A program made the translations under genes and the position numbers. A DNA stretch of 15,624 bases from Rhizobiaceae bacterium. Lineage in GTDB: Bacteria > Pseudomonadota > Alphaproteobacteria > Rhizobiales > Rhizobiaceae. The DNA is taken from positions 1 through 15,624 of the forward strand of contig JAGWJK010000012.1 in assembly GCA_028865845.1 (NCBI GenBank). Direction: 5' to 3'. Each line of letters opens with the position of its first letter. Within the stretch, counting starts at the first letter, position 1. The notes under the pieces are model-generated. The model ran no database searches. It was not told the origin of the DNA and saw nothing but the letters and a program-made list of their open reading frames with translations. Positions 1 through 6,521 of this stretch are shown piece by piece.

Positions 1-2
1 TG

Positions 3-404
3 CGCCGGCTGATGCTCGGCATGAGCCAGGAGCGTCTGGCCGAACAGATCGGCGTCACCTTCCAACAGGTGCAGAAATACGAAAAAGGCACCAACCGCAT
101 CGGTGCCAGCCGCCTCCAGTCGATTGCAGGAGTGCTGGCTGTTCCTGTCGCATTCTTCTTCCAGCAGGACAATTCCCAGCCGTTGACGACGGAAGGCCTC
201 GGCGCAATCAGCGGCCTTGAGGACCTGTCCGAATTCCTGACCTCCAAGGAAGGTCTGAGCCTCAACAAAGCCTTCATGAAAATCACCGATCCCGGCGTCC
301 GCCAATCGGTGCTGATGCTGATCAAATCTCTTGCCAACGCTTCCGAACCGACAATCGCGCATGCGCTTCCCGCTGCCGACATGCCTTTCGGCCTTCGGAA
401 TTGA
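3..404 (+). CDS. XRE-family (PraR-like) helix-turn-helix regulator, 5' truncated by window edge
   Basis: The frame is open from base 3 (R-R-L then MLGMSQERL), and no start codon with a ribosome site precedes it, so the true start lies left of the window. The visible 133 residues begin inside a cro/C1-type helix-turn-helix: LGMSQERLAEQIGVTFQQVQ, then KYEKGTNRIGASRLQSIAGV, then a VPVAFFF segment. This pattern is typical of the rhizobial PraR-like XRE family, whose members usually carry about 20 more N-terminal residues. The C-terminal half has no recognised domain (LTSKEGLSLNKAFMKITDP region). It is expected to be a cytoplasmic DNA-binding repressor or modulator. Its targets cannot be told from the sequence. 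A hairpin follows 6 nt after the stop, and the next gene starts 191 bp away, so it is probably a separate transcription unit from the RiPP locus. Confidence 0.9.
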   Translation, partial: RRLMLGMSQERLAEQIGVTFQQVQKYEKGTNRIGASRLQSIAGVLAVPVAFFFQQDNSQPLTTEGLGAISGLEDLSEFLTSKEGLSLNKAFMKITDPGVRQSVLMLIKSLANASEPTIAHALPAADMPFGLRN

Positions 405-410
405 CCTTCA

Positions 411-439
411 CGCCTCACCCGGTGAAACCAGGTGAGGCG
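411..439 (+). terminator. Hairpin after the XRE gene, possible terminator
   Basis: A perfect 9-bp inverted repeat (CGCCTCACC / GGTGAGGCG) with an 11-nt loop starts 6 nt after the stop codon. No T-run follows, so it is not a textbook intrinsic terminator. It could still end or protect the upstream transcript. The rest of 440-595 shows no gene I can support and presumably holds the promoter of the next regulator; I could not pick convincing -35/-10 boxes. Confidence 0.4.
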
Positions 440-595
440 CGGCTTACGGCCTATGATGGACCGGGCGCAAACAGACAGTGCGATGCCGACGAATGCAGAC
501 AAACACAATGACCGCTGTGCGACGCTTAGGTGTTGGTGAACGACATCGGGTGATCGCGAGCAACATCAGGACGCTGCAGGGCGCAGTGGAGTTGC

Positions 596-2545
596 ATGGA
601 TTTCAGGCTGCTGACATTCGGAGACCTGCGTCTTGTCGACGGAACGGGCTCGACAGTACCTTTTCCGGAAAAGGGGCTGTTGTCGGCCTGCTTTCTGCTG
701 ACCGGTCCTTCGCCGCAGAAATCGCGTTCCGAGCTTGCTGAATTTCTCTGGGGCGACATAGCGACCGATAAGGCGCTCGCCAATCTCAGGCAGACCCTTT
801 CCCGCGTCAAGAACCGCCAGGACGAACTTGGCGTCGAGCTGCTGCTGATCGAGCAGAGCACGGTCAGCGTCAATAGGGACGCCTTAACCAACGATCTTTC
901 CATCCTCGGCGCCGTCTCCAGCGATCCGCAGATCGCGCTCGAAGAACTGCTGCAACTTGGACGTTGGGATTTTTTGGCCCGCACCGAAGTCATCGGCAGC
1001 CTTGCCCGGACATGGCTTCGCACGCAGCGCGACCGCATCAAGACACAGATGCTGGCGACGCTGCGCGAGGCCATGGAAGGCCTTGCCGAGGATGCGGATG
1101 CGACGACCGTCAAGGAAGCCGCGCTGCGGTTGTTCGAGGCTCACCCCGACGACGAGGCGATCTATCAGCTGCTGGGTCAGGCCTATGCCGGCGAACCGCA
1201 GCTTGAAAGCGCGCGTCATATTTTCGAGAGCCGCAGGAAATATCGCTGGGGCGAACTGCAGGCCAATCCCGATCCGCAGACGCTGAACGTCGCCCGCCGC
1301 ATCTTCGAACGGCAGAGGGGCCTTGCACCCACGCCGGCACAGCCGGCAAGGCCGAAGATGGAAATCGTGCCGCCGACGCCGATCGGACCGCCCAAGCTCG
1401 TGCTTTTGCCGCCGGTCAACCTCACTGCGGACCACCAGATGGCGGCCTTCCTGTCGTCGTCGTTGCTGGAGGACATCACCGTCGGCCTCTGCGTGCTGAA
1501 GACGGTGACGATGGTGGCGCATTACACCGCCGAGAAGATCGCACTCGATATCGATCGCATCGCGACGCTGGAAAAACACGGCATCAACTATGTGCTCGAT
1601 ACCCGGCTGAGCTTCGACGGCAGCGCCTACTGGCTGTTCGCGCAGTTGATCTACGCGGGCAACGACGAGGTCATCTGGGCGGAGCGTTTCAGCATGGACG
1701 CCCACGACCTGCCGCGCCAGCATCGCGAGATCGCCCAAAGGATCGTCGCCTCGGTCGCAAGCTACATCGAACGCAACGAATTCTCCCGCGGCTACTTCGA
1801 GCGCAGCCCGGAAACCTATCATCAATATCTGCTTGGCCAGCGTTACTTGAAGGGTCTCGGCCTGCCGGACATTCGTCGGGCCCGCAAAGCCTTCCAGAAC
1901 GCGCTCAAGGAAAATCCTTATTTCTCGCCGGCGCTCAGCGGCATCGCGCGCACCTATCATCTGGAATGGCTGGTGACCGCACAGGGCAACGACAAACTGT
2001 TGGAGATTGCCGAGGAGCAGGCCGGCAAGGCGATCGCCACCGGCCAGGACATCGTGGGCGGCTACCATCAATTTGGTGTCGCCAAGCTTTACCAGTCAAA
2101 ATTCGACGAAAGCATCGATGCGTTCGAACTTGCCGAAACCATCAGCCCGCATTACGCCGACGTGATCGCCGATTATGCCGACACGCTGATGCACGCATCG
2201 AAGCCGGGTGAAGCCCTGAAAAAGGTCGAGCGTGCCATCAAGCTCAATCCGCTGAGCCCCGATCTCTATTTCTGGACCGCGGCGGGCGCCAATTATTGCC
2301 TGGAATGTTACGACGAGGCCAACGCCTACATAGCGCGCATGGCCGATCCCGCGCAGGCCTCGCGTCTTGCCGCTGCCAGCGCCGCTATGGCGGGCAATAT
2401 GCGCAAAGCCAAGGCCCTGGTACGCCAGGTCAAGGAAACCTACCCGGATTTCGAGGTCGATACCTGGCTGTCCATTGTTCCCTTTCGCGAGCAATGGCAG
2501 ACCGATCTCTATCGGGAAGGGCTGAAACGAGCAGGCTTCAAGTAG
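596..2545 (+). CDS. SARP/BTAD-type transcriptional activator with C-terminal TPRs
   Basis: 649 aa. Residues 1-100 match the OmpR-like winged-helix of SARP regulators: LLTFGDLRLVDG, then the SRSELAEFLWGD and KALANLRQTLSRVK segments. Residues about 105-240 form the bacterial transcriptional activation domain, with the characteristic GRWDFLA and LARTWLRTQRDRI stretches. A Pro-rich linker (about 244-266) leads to an alpha/beta segment (about 267-395, KLVLLPPVNLTADHQMAAFL) like the TolB/FlgO-type module found in HilA/CadC- and cyclase-linked regulators. TPR-like helices fill about 420-640, for example 424-454, 502-523 and 521-552. There is no transmembrane segment, so it should act in the cytoplasm. 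The ATG has a modest GTGGAG site 5 nt upstream. It lies 95 bp before the candidate precursor on the same strand and is the obvious candidate activator of that cluster. What the sensory half binds is unknown. Confidence 0.85.
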   Translation: MDFRLLTFGDLRLVDGTGSTVPFPEKGLLSACFLLTGPSPQKSRSELAEFLWGDIATDKALANLRQTLSRVKNRQDELGVELLLIEQSTVSVNRDALTNDLSILGAVSSDPQIALEELLQLGRWDFLARTEVIGSLARTWLRTQRDRIKTQMLATLREAMEGLAEDADATTVKEAALRLFEAHPDDEAIYQLLGQAYAGEPQLESARHIFESRRKYRWGELQANPDPQTLNVARRIFERQRGLAPTPAQPARPKMEIVPPTPIGPPKLVLLPPVNLTADHQMAAFLSSSLLEDITVGLCVLKTVTMVAHYTAEKIALDIDRIATLEKHGINYVLDTRLSFDGSAYWLFAQLIYAGNDEVIWAERFSMDAHDLPRQHREIAQRIVASVASYIERNEFSRGYFERSPETYHQYLLGQRYLKGLGLPDIRRARKAFQNALKENPYFSPALSGIARTYHLEWLVTAQGNDKLLEIAEEQAGKAIATGQDIVGGYHQFGVAKLYQSKFDESIDAFELAETISPHYADVIADYADTLMHASKPGEALKKVERAIKLNPLSPDLYFWTAAGANYCLECYDEANAYIARMADPAQASRLAAASAAMAGNMRKAKALVRQVKETYPDFEVDTWLSIVPFREQWQTDLYREGLKRAGFK

Positions 2546-2640
2546 CATCTTCGCATAGCATCGCGTCCACACAGCGTATGGGTCTTCTGAAAATCGGCTC
2601 TGATTTCCGAGGCATGCGCAAACAAGGAAAGACACTGAAA

Positions 2641-3006
2641 ATGGCAAACATTATCGTTTTTGGCATTCCTGGCGATACGCAACTTTATTTGGCTGACCTT
2701 GCCGCCGGAACGGTCGCCCCGCTCAACGTCCCGCCCGGTAGCGACCTCGGCGTGGCCGATCAGCTGCGCAGGTCGGGAGCGACCATCACCAAGGGCGTGA
2801 ACCTCGCGGTAACCGTCGGCAGCGGCGCCAGCGCCAGCGCCGGCAGAATGGACGATGTGGCGAGCAACAGGATGGACGAAGGTCCTGCGGCTGGCCGGAT
2901 GGACGAAAGCCCCGCCGGCGGCAGAATGGACGAAGGCCCGGCGAGCGGCAGGATGGACGAAGGTGCGGCAAGCGGCAGGATGGATAACGACTCGACCGAC
3001 AAGTAG
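2641..3006 (+). CDS. Candidate multi-core RiPP precursor peptide with RMD repeats
   Basis: 121 aa, with no family I recognise by name. Residues 1-67 are a leader-like region starting MANIIVFGIPGDTQLYLADL, with no signal peptide or transmembrane helix. Residues 69-121 contain six tandem units starting with RMD: RMDDVASN, RMDEGPAAG, RMDESPAGG, RMDEGPASG, RMDEGAASG, RMDNDSTDK. The period is 9 residues (8 for the first). There is no Cys anywhere, and the units hold few or no Ser/Thr, so azoline formation is unlikely to be the main modification. A YcaO gene starts 22 nt downstream and a TfuA-like gene follows, the context expected of a thioamidated multi-core precursor. The start at 2641 is preceded by AAGGAAAG (9 nt spacing). 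In-frame ATGs at 2578 and 2614 would add 21 or 9 residues but have poorer sites. The precursor role is inferred from repeats plus context. Confidence 0.75.
   Translation: MANIIVFGIPGDTQLYLADLAAGTVAPLNVPPGSDLGVADQLRRSGATITKGVNLAVTVGSGASASAGRMDDVASNRMDEGPAAGRMDESPAGGRMDEGPASGRMDEGAASGRMDNDSTDK
2845..3003 (+). repeat. Six tandem coding repeats, 27-nt period, in the precursor gene
   Basis: Arg codons of successive RMD units fall at 2845, 2869, 2896, 2923, 2950 and 2977, giving spacings of 24 then 27, 27, 27, 27 nt. The Arg codon varies (AGA, AGG, CGG, AGA, AGG, AGG) while ATG-GAC is kept in five units (ATG-GAT in the sixth). The repeats are therefore conserved at protein level rather than as recent exact DNA copies. 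The first and last units are the most diverged. Confidence 0.9.
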
Positions 3007-3028
3007 ATCCGAATAGCCGATACCTGAC

Positions 3029-4303
3029 GTGGTGACGATTACGACGCCATCAACCCTTCCCTTTTCGGATCCCCTGCACCGGGGGTCCGAAGGGCAATCT
3101 TTTGGCGCCGCCTCGTCGGCCTATTCCGATCGCACCTGCTCCGCCGAAGAGACCTTTCGGCGGATCGAACCCTTTCTCAAAACCCACGGCGTCACGCGCC
3201 TTGGCCGTCTGACCGGGCTCGACAATATAGGCATTCCCGTCTGGCAGGCGATCAGTCCGAACGCCAGATCGATCGTCATCAACAACGGCAAGGGCATTAA
3301 CGATCTCGACGCCAAGGTCTCCGCTGCGATGGAAGCCCTGGAACGGACGGTCGCTGGCACTCCCGTTGTAAAGACGATCACGGCGAGCCGGCGGCAACTG
3401 ACAGCGGAGGGCACTCTCGCCGATCCGCTGCCCTCGCTGATTGCCCGCGGACAACAGGATATCGGCGATGATGAGGAAATAGCCTGGGCCGAAGGCTACG
3501 ACGTGATCGCCGATCGCAGAGCCTTTGTGCCTTTCTCGGCGATCACGCTCGACCGCACGATCGCCCAGTCGCGTTTCTGGCAATCCTCCGATGGGCTGGC
3601 TTCCGGAAATGTGCTCCCGGAAGCAATCCTGCACGGTCTGCTTGAGCGCATCGAGCGCGATGCCGAAGTGCTGTGGGATGTGTCGGAACCGCGATTGCGC
3701 ATGGACGCCTGCATCGACCCGGCTTCTCTGGAAGATCCAGTGCTCGACGGACTGGTGTCGAAGGTAACCGCCGCTGGTCTCACCTTGCAGATGTTCGACA
3801 TTACCAGCGATATCGGCATTCCCGTCATCGTCGTACTCATCGGGCCTGGCGACATGACGAAGCGACGGCGGCACCGCTATCTCGACGTCATCATCGGCAG
3901 CGGCGCGCATCCGTCGAAAGTACGGGCAGCGATAAGGGCCGTGACCGAAGCGGCGCAATCGCGCCTGACCTTCATCAGCGGCGCCCGCGACGATATTCCG
4001 CCCGAGAATTTCACCCGCGACCTGCCGGAACACATTCGCCGCTCTTTCGAAGCAACCCCGAAGCCTGTACGCAAGGCCGAGGCCGACGAACCGCTGCCGG
4101 GCGGCGCCGAGGCCTTGTTACGGCGAACCATCGAACGCATGCGTGCGGCGGGGATTACATCAGCCATCGCCCTTTCGCTCGGCGACCCCTCGCTGCCGTT
4201 CGCGGTTGCCAAGGTCATTGTCCCCCAACTCGAAAATCCGATCGGAGAGCGCAAGCGTCGGTTCGGCTATCGCGCCATCTCCAAAACGCTGCAGCTGCTA
4301 TGA
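3029..4303 (+). CDS. YcaO-domain ATP-dependent peptide-backbone modifying enzyme
   Basis: 424 aa, a usual length for stand-alone YcaO proteins. YcaO hallmarks in order: LGRLTGLDNIGIPVWQAISP (58-77), GKG (87-89), SAAMEALE (98-105, ATP/Mg-binding Glu residues), GLASGNVLPEAILHGLLERI (189-208) running into ERDA (209-212), SGAHPSKVRAAIRAVTEAAQ (291-310) and SGARDD (317-322). The family activates backbone amides by ATP-dependent phosphorylation, giving azolines, amidines or thioamides. The C-terminus ends YRAISKTLQLL and lacks the PxPxP tail typical of azoline cyclodehydratases. There is no E1-like/ocin-ThiF partner, but a TfuA-like gene overlaps the stop. This supports thioamidation of the upstream peptide, by inference. 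The start is GTG 3029 (or GTG 3032), with no strong ribosome site. Translation may be coupled to the precursor 22 nt upstream. Confidence 0.93.
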   Translation: MVTITTPSTLPFSDPLHRGSEGQSFGAASSAYSDRTCSAEETFRRIEPFLKTHGVTRLGRLTGLDNIGIPVWQAISPNARSIVINNGKGINDLDAKVSAAMEALERTVAGTPVVKTITASRRQLTAEGTLADPLPSLIARGQQDIGDDEEIAWAEGYDVIADRRAFVPFSAITLDRTIAQSRFWQSSDGLASGNVLPEAILHGLLERIERDAEVLWDVSEPRLRMDACIDPASLEDPVLDGLVSKVTAAGLTLQMFDITSDIGIPVIVVLIGPGDMTKRRRHRYLDVIIGSGAHPSKVRAAIRAVTEAAQSRLTFISGARDDIPPENFTRDLPEHIRRSFEATPKPVRKAEADEPLPGGAEALLRRTIERMRAAGITSAIALSLGDPSLPFAVAKVIVPQLENPIGERKRRFGYRAISKTLQLL

Positions 4304-5025
4304 AGATCCTGTTTGTCGGCCCCACGCTCCCCGATGCCGCCTCGATCGCTTCGCCGGATATTTTCCTGCGCCCGCCGGCCCAGCGCGGCGACATCGTCAA
4401 GGCGATGCAGGACGGCGCCAATGCGATCGGCCTGATCGACGGACTGTTCGAGAACGTTCCGCCGATATGGCACAAGGAAATCCTGTTCGCGATCTCCAAA
4501 GGCGTCGCCGTTTACGGCGCCGCCAGCATGGGCGCCTTGCGCGCCGCCGAATGCGCCGCCTTCGGGATGATCGGCATCGGCCGCATTTTCGAAGATTACG
4601 CCTCCGGCGCACTCGTGGATGATTCCGCAGTCGCGCAAATTCATGGACCCGCCGAGCTTGGCTATCTTCCGCTCAGCGAGCCGCTGGTCAACGTGAAGAC
4701 AACTTTGGAGAGCCTCGTCGAGGCCGGCGCCATCGATGATATGGAGCATCGGGCGCTGCTTTTGCGCGCCGAAACCATGTTCTTCAAGTCACTCACCTAC
4801 CGCTCGCTGGCTCAGTCCGTCGAATTGCCGGACCCCGCGCGCCGCAAGGCAATCTCAGCCCTTCTTCGCCATCATGCCGTCAATCAAAAACGCGCAGACG
4901 CACTCGAATTGCTCGATGTTCTGGCCGCTTGCCCCAACGAACGGCAGCAACCGCCACGCGATTGGAGCTTTCAGGCCAACAGTTTGTGGCGCTTCGCCTT
5001 TCACCATCTTGAAATTGCATCATAA
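4300..5025 (+). CDS. TfuA-like protein, YcaO partner
   Basis: 241 aa. The start ATG overlaps the ycaO stop in an ATGA, indicating translational coupling. The open frame extends upstream inside ycaO, but homology-type sequence begins only at MKILFVGPTL. The TfuA core (PF07812 type) is clear: RPPAQRGDI (24-32), GLIDGLFENVPPIWHKEILF (44-63), then VYGAASMGALRAAE (71-84), FGMIGIGRIFEDY (88-100) and an acidic DD (107-108) before VAQIHGPAELGY (111-122). The C-terminal 110 residues are helical and less conserved. TfuA was named from the trifolitoxin locus of Rhizobium. With YcaO it is needed for thioamide formation in McrA and thiovarsolin-type peptides, probably in sulfur delivery or activation of YcaO. 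The cluster has no separate sulfurtransferase, so sulfur would come from general metabolism. Confidence 0.92.
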   Translation: MKILFVGPTLPDAASIASPDIFLRPPAQRGDIVKAMQDGANAIGLIDGLFENVPPIWHKEILFAISKGVAVYGAASMGALRAAECAAFGMIGIGRIFEDYASGALVDDSAVAQIHGPAELGYLPLSEPLVNVKTTLESLVEAGAIDDMEHRALLLRAETMFFKSLTYRSLAQSVELPDPARRKAISALLRHHAVNQKRADALELLDVLAACPNERQQPPRDWSFQANSLWRFAFHHLEIAS

Positions 5026-5159
5026 AATTCCCGCGCAATCCCACCTCGTGTCACGCCGTATGTCACGCGCCAGAAATGCGGACTTACGCTAAGGTATCCT
5101 TATGTTCTTGGCGATGTGTATCTCGTTCGCCATGAGCATTAAGGCAAAGGGATTTTCAG

Positions 5160-5402
5160 ATGAGCGCAATACTTCCTTTCGAAATGGCAAGTCAGGATTC
5201 GGAGTCGTTAAAAGAGCTGGCATCGATCGCACGGATGATCACGTACGCGCGCCAAAGCGCAAAAAGCCTGAACGCGGATTTCCCGGTCTGGTGCCTGGAT
5301 CTCGCACTCGGCGCCGTGCTGCAGGAAATGTATGCGAACGGCCTGCAGGTGCCGCTCTTTGAAGAAGGTGCGGACAAAGCCAACATGGCGGTCGCACACT
5401 GA
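5160..5402 (+). CDS. Small protein of unknown function
   Basis: 80 aa: MSAILPFEMASQDSESLKEL start, predicted mostly helical, with a hydrophobic core around FPVWCLDLALGAVLQEMYAN (residues about 41-60). It has one Cys and one Trp adjacent in that core, and no signal peptide or transmembrane helix. An AAAGGGA site lies 7 nt before the ATG, which decides the start. It follows tfuA by 134 bp on the same strand. That gap contains an 8-bp direct repeat (TGTCACGC at 5049 and 5061) and a small TAAGG-TAT-CCTTA dyad (5090-5102), so it may have its own promoter. I do not recognise the family. Composition and the ribosome site argue it is real. Membership of the RiPP cluster is possible but unproven. Confidence 0.65.
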   Translation: MSAILPFEMASQDSESLKELASIARMITYARQSAKSLNADFPVWCLDLALGAVLQEMYANGLQVPLFEEGADKANMAVAH

Positions 5403-5453
5403 AAATAATTTAGGTTCTGCTTCGGTCGAACCATTGCGAGTTTTTATGATCAT

Positions 5454-5718
5454 GCAATTCCAGGCGAAGGATCGGTTCGCACTTTCTGGAATTGCTCGAA
5501 GCGCGCCACAGTCCGGAATGGGCGCGCTGACAGTTTGAAACCGTGCCACAGGTGATGTCCGTCCTCTTCGACCAAAGAGGACAAATGCGCAGTGCGGTTT
5601 CCGAGTTTCTGGCGGGGGGCCGGAGAAAGATGCTGGTGTGGTTCTTTGAGCCACGCCGGCATCGCTCTTGAATGAACTAACCAAGCGCCGCGCGATTTCT
5701 CAATTGCGTGGCGCTTTT
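5454..5718 (+). ncRNA. Possible structured RNA or palindromic intergenic element
   Basis: The stretch 5403-5699 holds no gene I can support but is unusually rich in inverted repeats. H1 is 5454-5463/5486-5495 (GCAATTCCAG/CTGGAATTGC) with an inner GCGAA/TTCGC stem. H2 is 5500-5507/5521-5528 (AGCGCGCC/GGCGCGCT). H3 is 5537-5543/5595-5601 (GAAACCG/CGGTTTC), enclosing a perfect 8-bp hairpin at 5561-5582. H4 is 5629-5641/5651-5663, 13 bp with two G.U pairs. H5 is the terminator at 5683-5718. A TATGAT box at 5445-5450 sits just before H1, but no good -35 is seen. G.U pairs in H4 and H5 form only in plus-strand RNA, which suggests plus-strand transcription. Alternatives are a RIME-like mosaic repeat or the 3' UTR of the 80-aa gene. 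I could not match it to a named RNA. Confidence 0.35.
5683..5718 (+). terminator. Stem-loop with T-run between convergent units
   Basis: An 11-bp stem (AAGCGCCGCGC at 5683-5693 / GCGTGGCGCTT at 5706-5716, one G.U pair) has a 12-nt loop and ends in CTTTT. It reads as an intrinsic terminator for plus-strand transcripts arriving from the 80-aa gene or the structured region. It overlaps the last codons and stop of tetR on the minus strand and could also act weakly in that direction. Confidence 0.55.
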
Positions 5719-6383
5719 GGCTGAATGCCGCTGACAAAGATGGCGATACATTGCCGCAGATGGCGCAGCCGGGTCTCGCGGTCTGGCCAGTCGTTCGGTT
5801 TGCCGGGAAGCGAAATCATCGCCCCGAAGATCATGTTCATCAGCATCCGTGCGCCGCTCATGGTATCGGCGATTTCGATCCGTCCGCGCTTACGCTGCAG
5901 CGTGAGCCAATCGGCAAGCATCTGGCGCGACTGCTCGGCACCGTGCGTGCGCAACAGCGCGGCGATCTCGGGAAACTGCTGCGCCTCGTTCATGATGAGG
6001 TGGATGAACGCTTCCCGCTCCCGCTCGGCCTGCTCATCGATATCGATCATGAAAATCTGCTCGAGCACGTCGCAAAGCGGCAGATTCTCGTTGGAATCTC
6101 GCGGCAAGGCCAGCATCGAGGCGCGATGATCGGCGATGATCGCCATGAAGAGATCGGTCTTGCTGGAAAATAGCCGATAGAGGGTCTGCTTCGAAATCTT
6201 GCAGCGGGCGGCGACGAGATCCATTGTCGTTCCGCCATAGCCGAACTCGTGAAACGTCGCGCGGGCCTCAGTAGTGATGTCAACCCTGCGTTCGTCGTCG
6301 GTCAGCGTCTTCGGACGGCCGCGCGGTCGGCAAGCGGCAGGTTGAACGGCCTCGCTTGCTCCCGCCCCCGTTCGTGAATCCAT
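5700..6383 (-). CDS. TetR/AcrR-family repressor of the adjacent RND pump
   Basis: 227 aa from ATG 6383. After a basic, Pro/Arg-rich N-terminus (RPRGRPKTLTDDERR, residues 19-33) comes the TetR helix-turn-helix: ATFHEFGYGGTTMDLVAARC (42-61), then KISKQTLYRLFSSKTDLFMA (62-81). The C-terminal domain (about 90-227) is the variable ligand-binding part, AcrR-like. It is divergently transcribed from the efflux operon with 138 bp between the chosen starts, the standard layout for a local pump repressor such as AcrR, SmeR or AmeR. An ATG at 6428 would add 15 residues but would place coding sequence over the predicted operator. The start at 6383 has GGGG 5 nt upstream. Expected role: binds the intergenic operator and is released by toxic small molecules. 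The ligand is unknown. Confidence 0.9.
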   Translation of the reverse strand: MDSRTGAGASEAVQPAACRPRGRPKTLTDDERRVDITTEARATFHEFGYGGTTMDLVAARCKISKQTLYRLFSSKTDLFMAIIADHRASMLALPRDSNENLPLCDVLEQIFMIDIDEQAEREREAFIHLIMNEAQQFPEIAALLRTHGAEQSRQMLADWLTLQRKRGRIEIADTMSGARMLMNMIFGAMISLPGKPNDWPDRETRLRHLRQCIAIFVSGIQPKAPRN

Positions 6384-6407
6384 CTTAACCCCATGCGCCG
6401 AATAAGA

Positions 6408-6458
6408 TTGACAATTACGGCGTTCCAAATATTTTCCGTACTATTTGGTACTGTAATT
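6408..6458 (+). promoter_or_regulatory. Efflux operon promoter with overlapping TetR operator
   Basis: TTGACA (6408-6413) and TATTTT (6430-6435), 16 bp apart, form a plausible sigma-70-type promoter for the pump genes. A perfect 7-bp inverted repeat CCAAATA (6425-6431) / TATTTGG (6442-6448) with a 10-bp spacer covers the -10. A second, almost concentric dyad AATTAC (6413-6418) / GTAATT (6453-6458) surrounds it. The position over the -10 fits repression of the pump, and probably autoregulation, by the divergent TetR protein. Confidence 0.6.
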
Positions 6459-6521
6459 AAGGCAACAGGAAATAGCAACGTGGGAAAGTTCGTCTCCTCA
6501 ACCCCTGAATCCGTACGTCCC

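Noticed and set aside
2845..2985. 27-nt periodic repeats resembling a short CRISPR array
   Set aside because: The period is a multiple of three inside an open frame with conserved RMD residues, there are no unique spacers, and no cas genes are present; these are coding repeats.
2760..3002. Minus-strand open frame with repeated LPLAGPSSI-type units
   Set aside because: It is the antisense of the precursor repeats and has no ribosome site; the repetition simply mirrors the plus-strand gene.
3673..4299. Upstream extension of the TfuA frame inside ycaO
   Set aside because: The extension is out-of-frame ycaO sequence, Arg/His-rich and unlike TfuA; the family sequence starts at 4300 in the ATGA overlap.
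5446..5538. 30-codon ORF in the hairpin-rich region
   Set aside because: No ribosome site, overlaps strong inverted repeats, and the composition is not protein-like.
6384..6428. Earlier ATG for the TetR protein
   Set aside because: The extra 15 residues would run through the efflux promoter and operator; ATG 6383 has a better ribosome site and a normal N-terminus.
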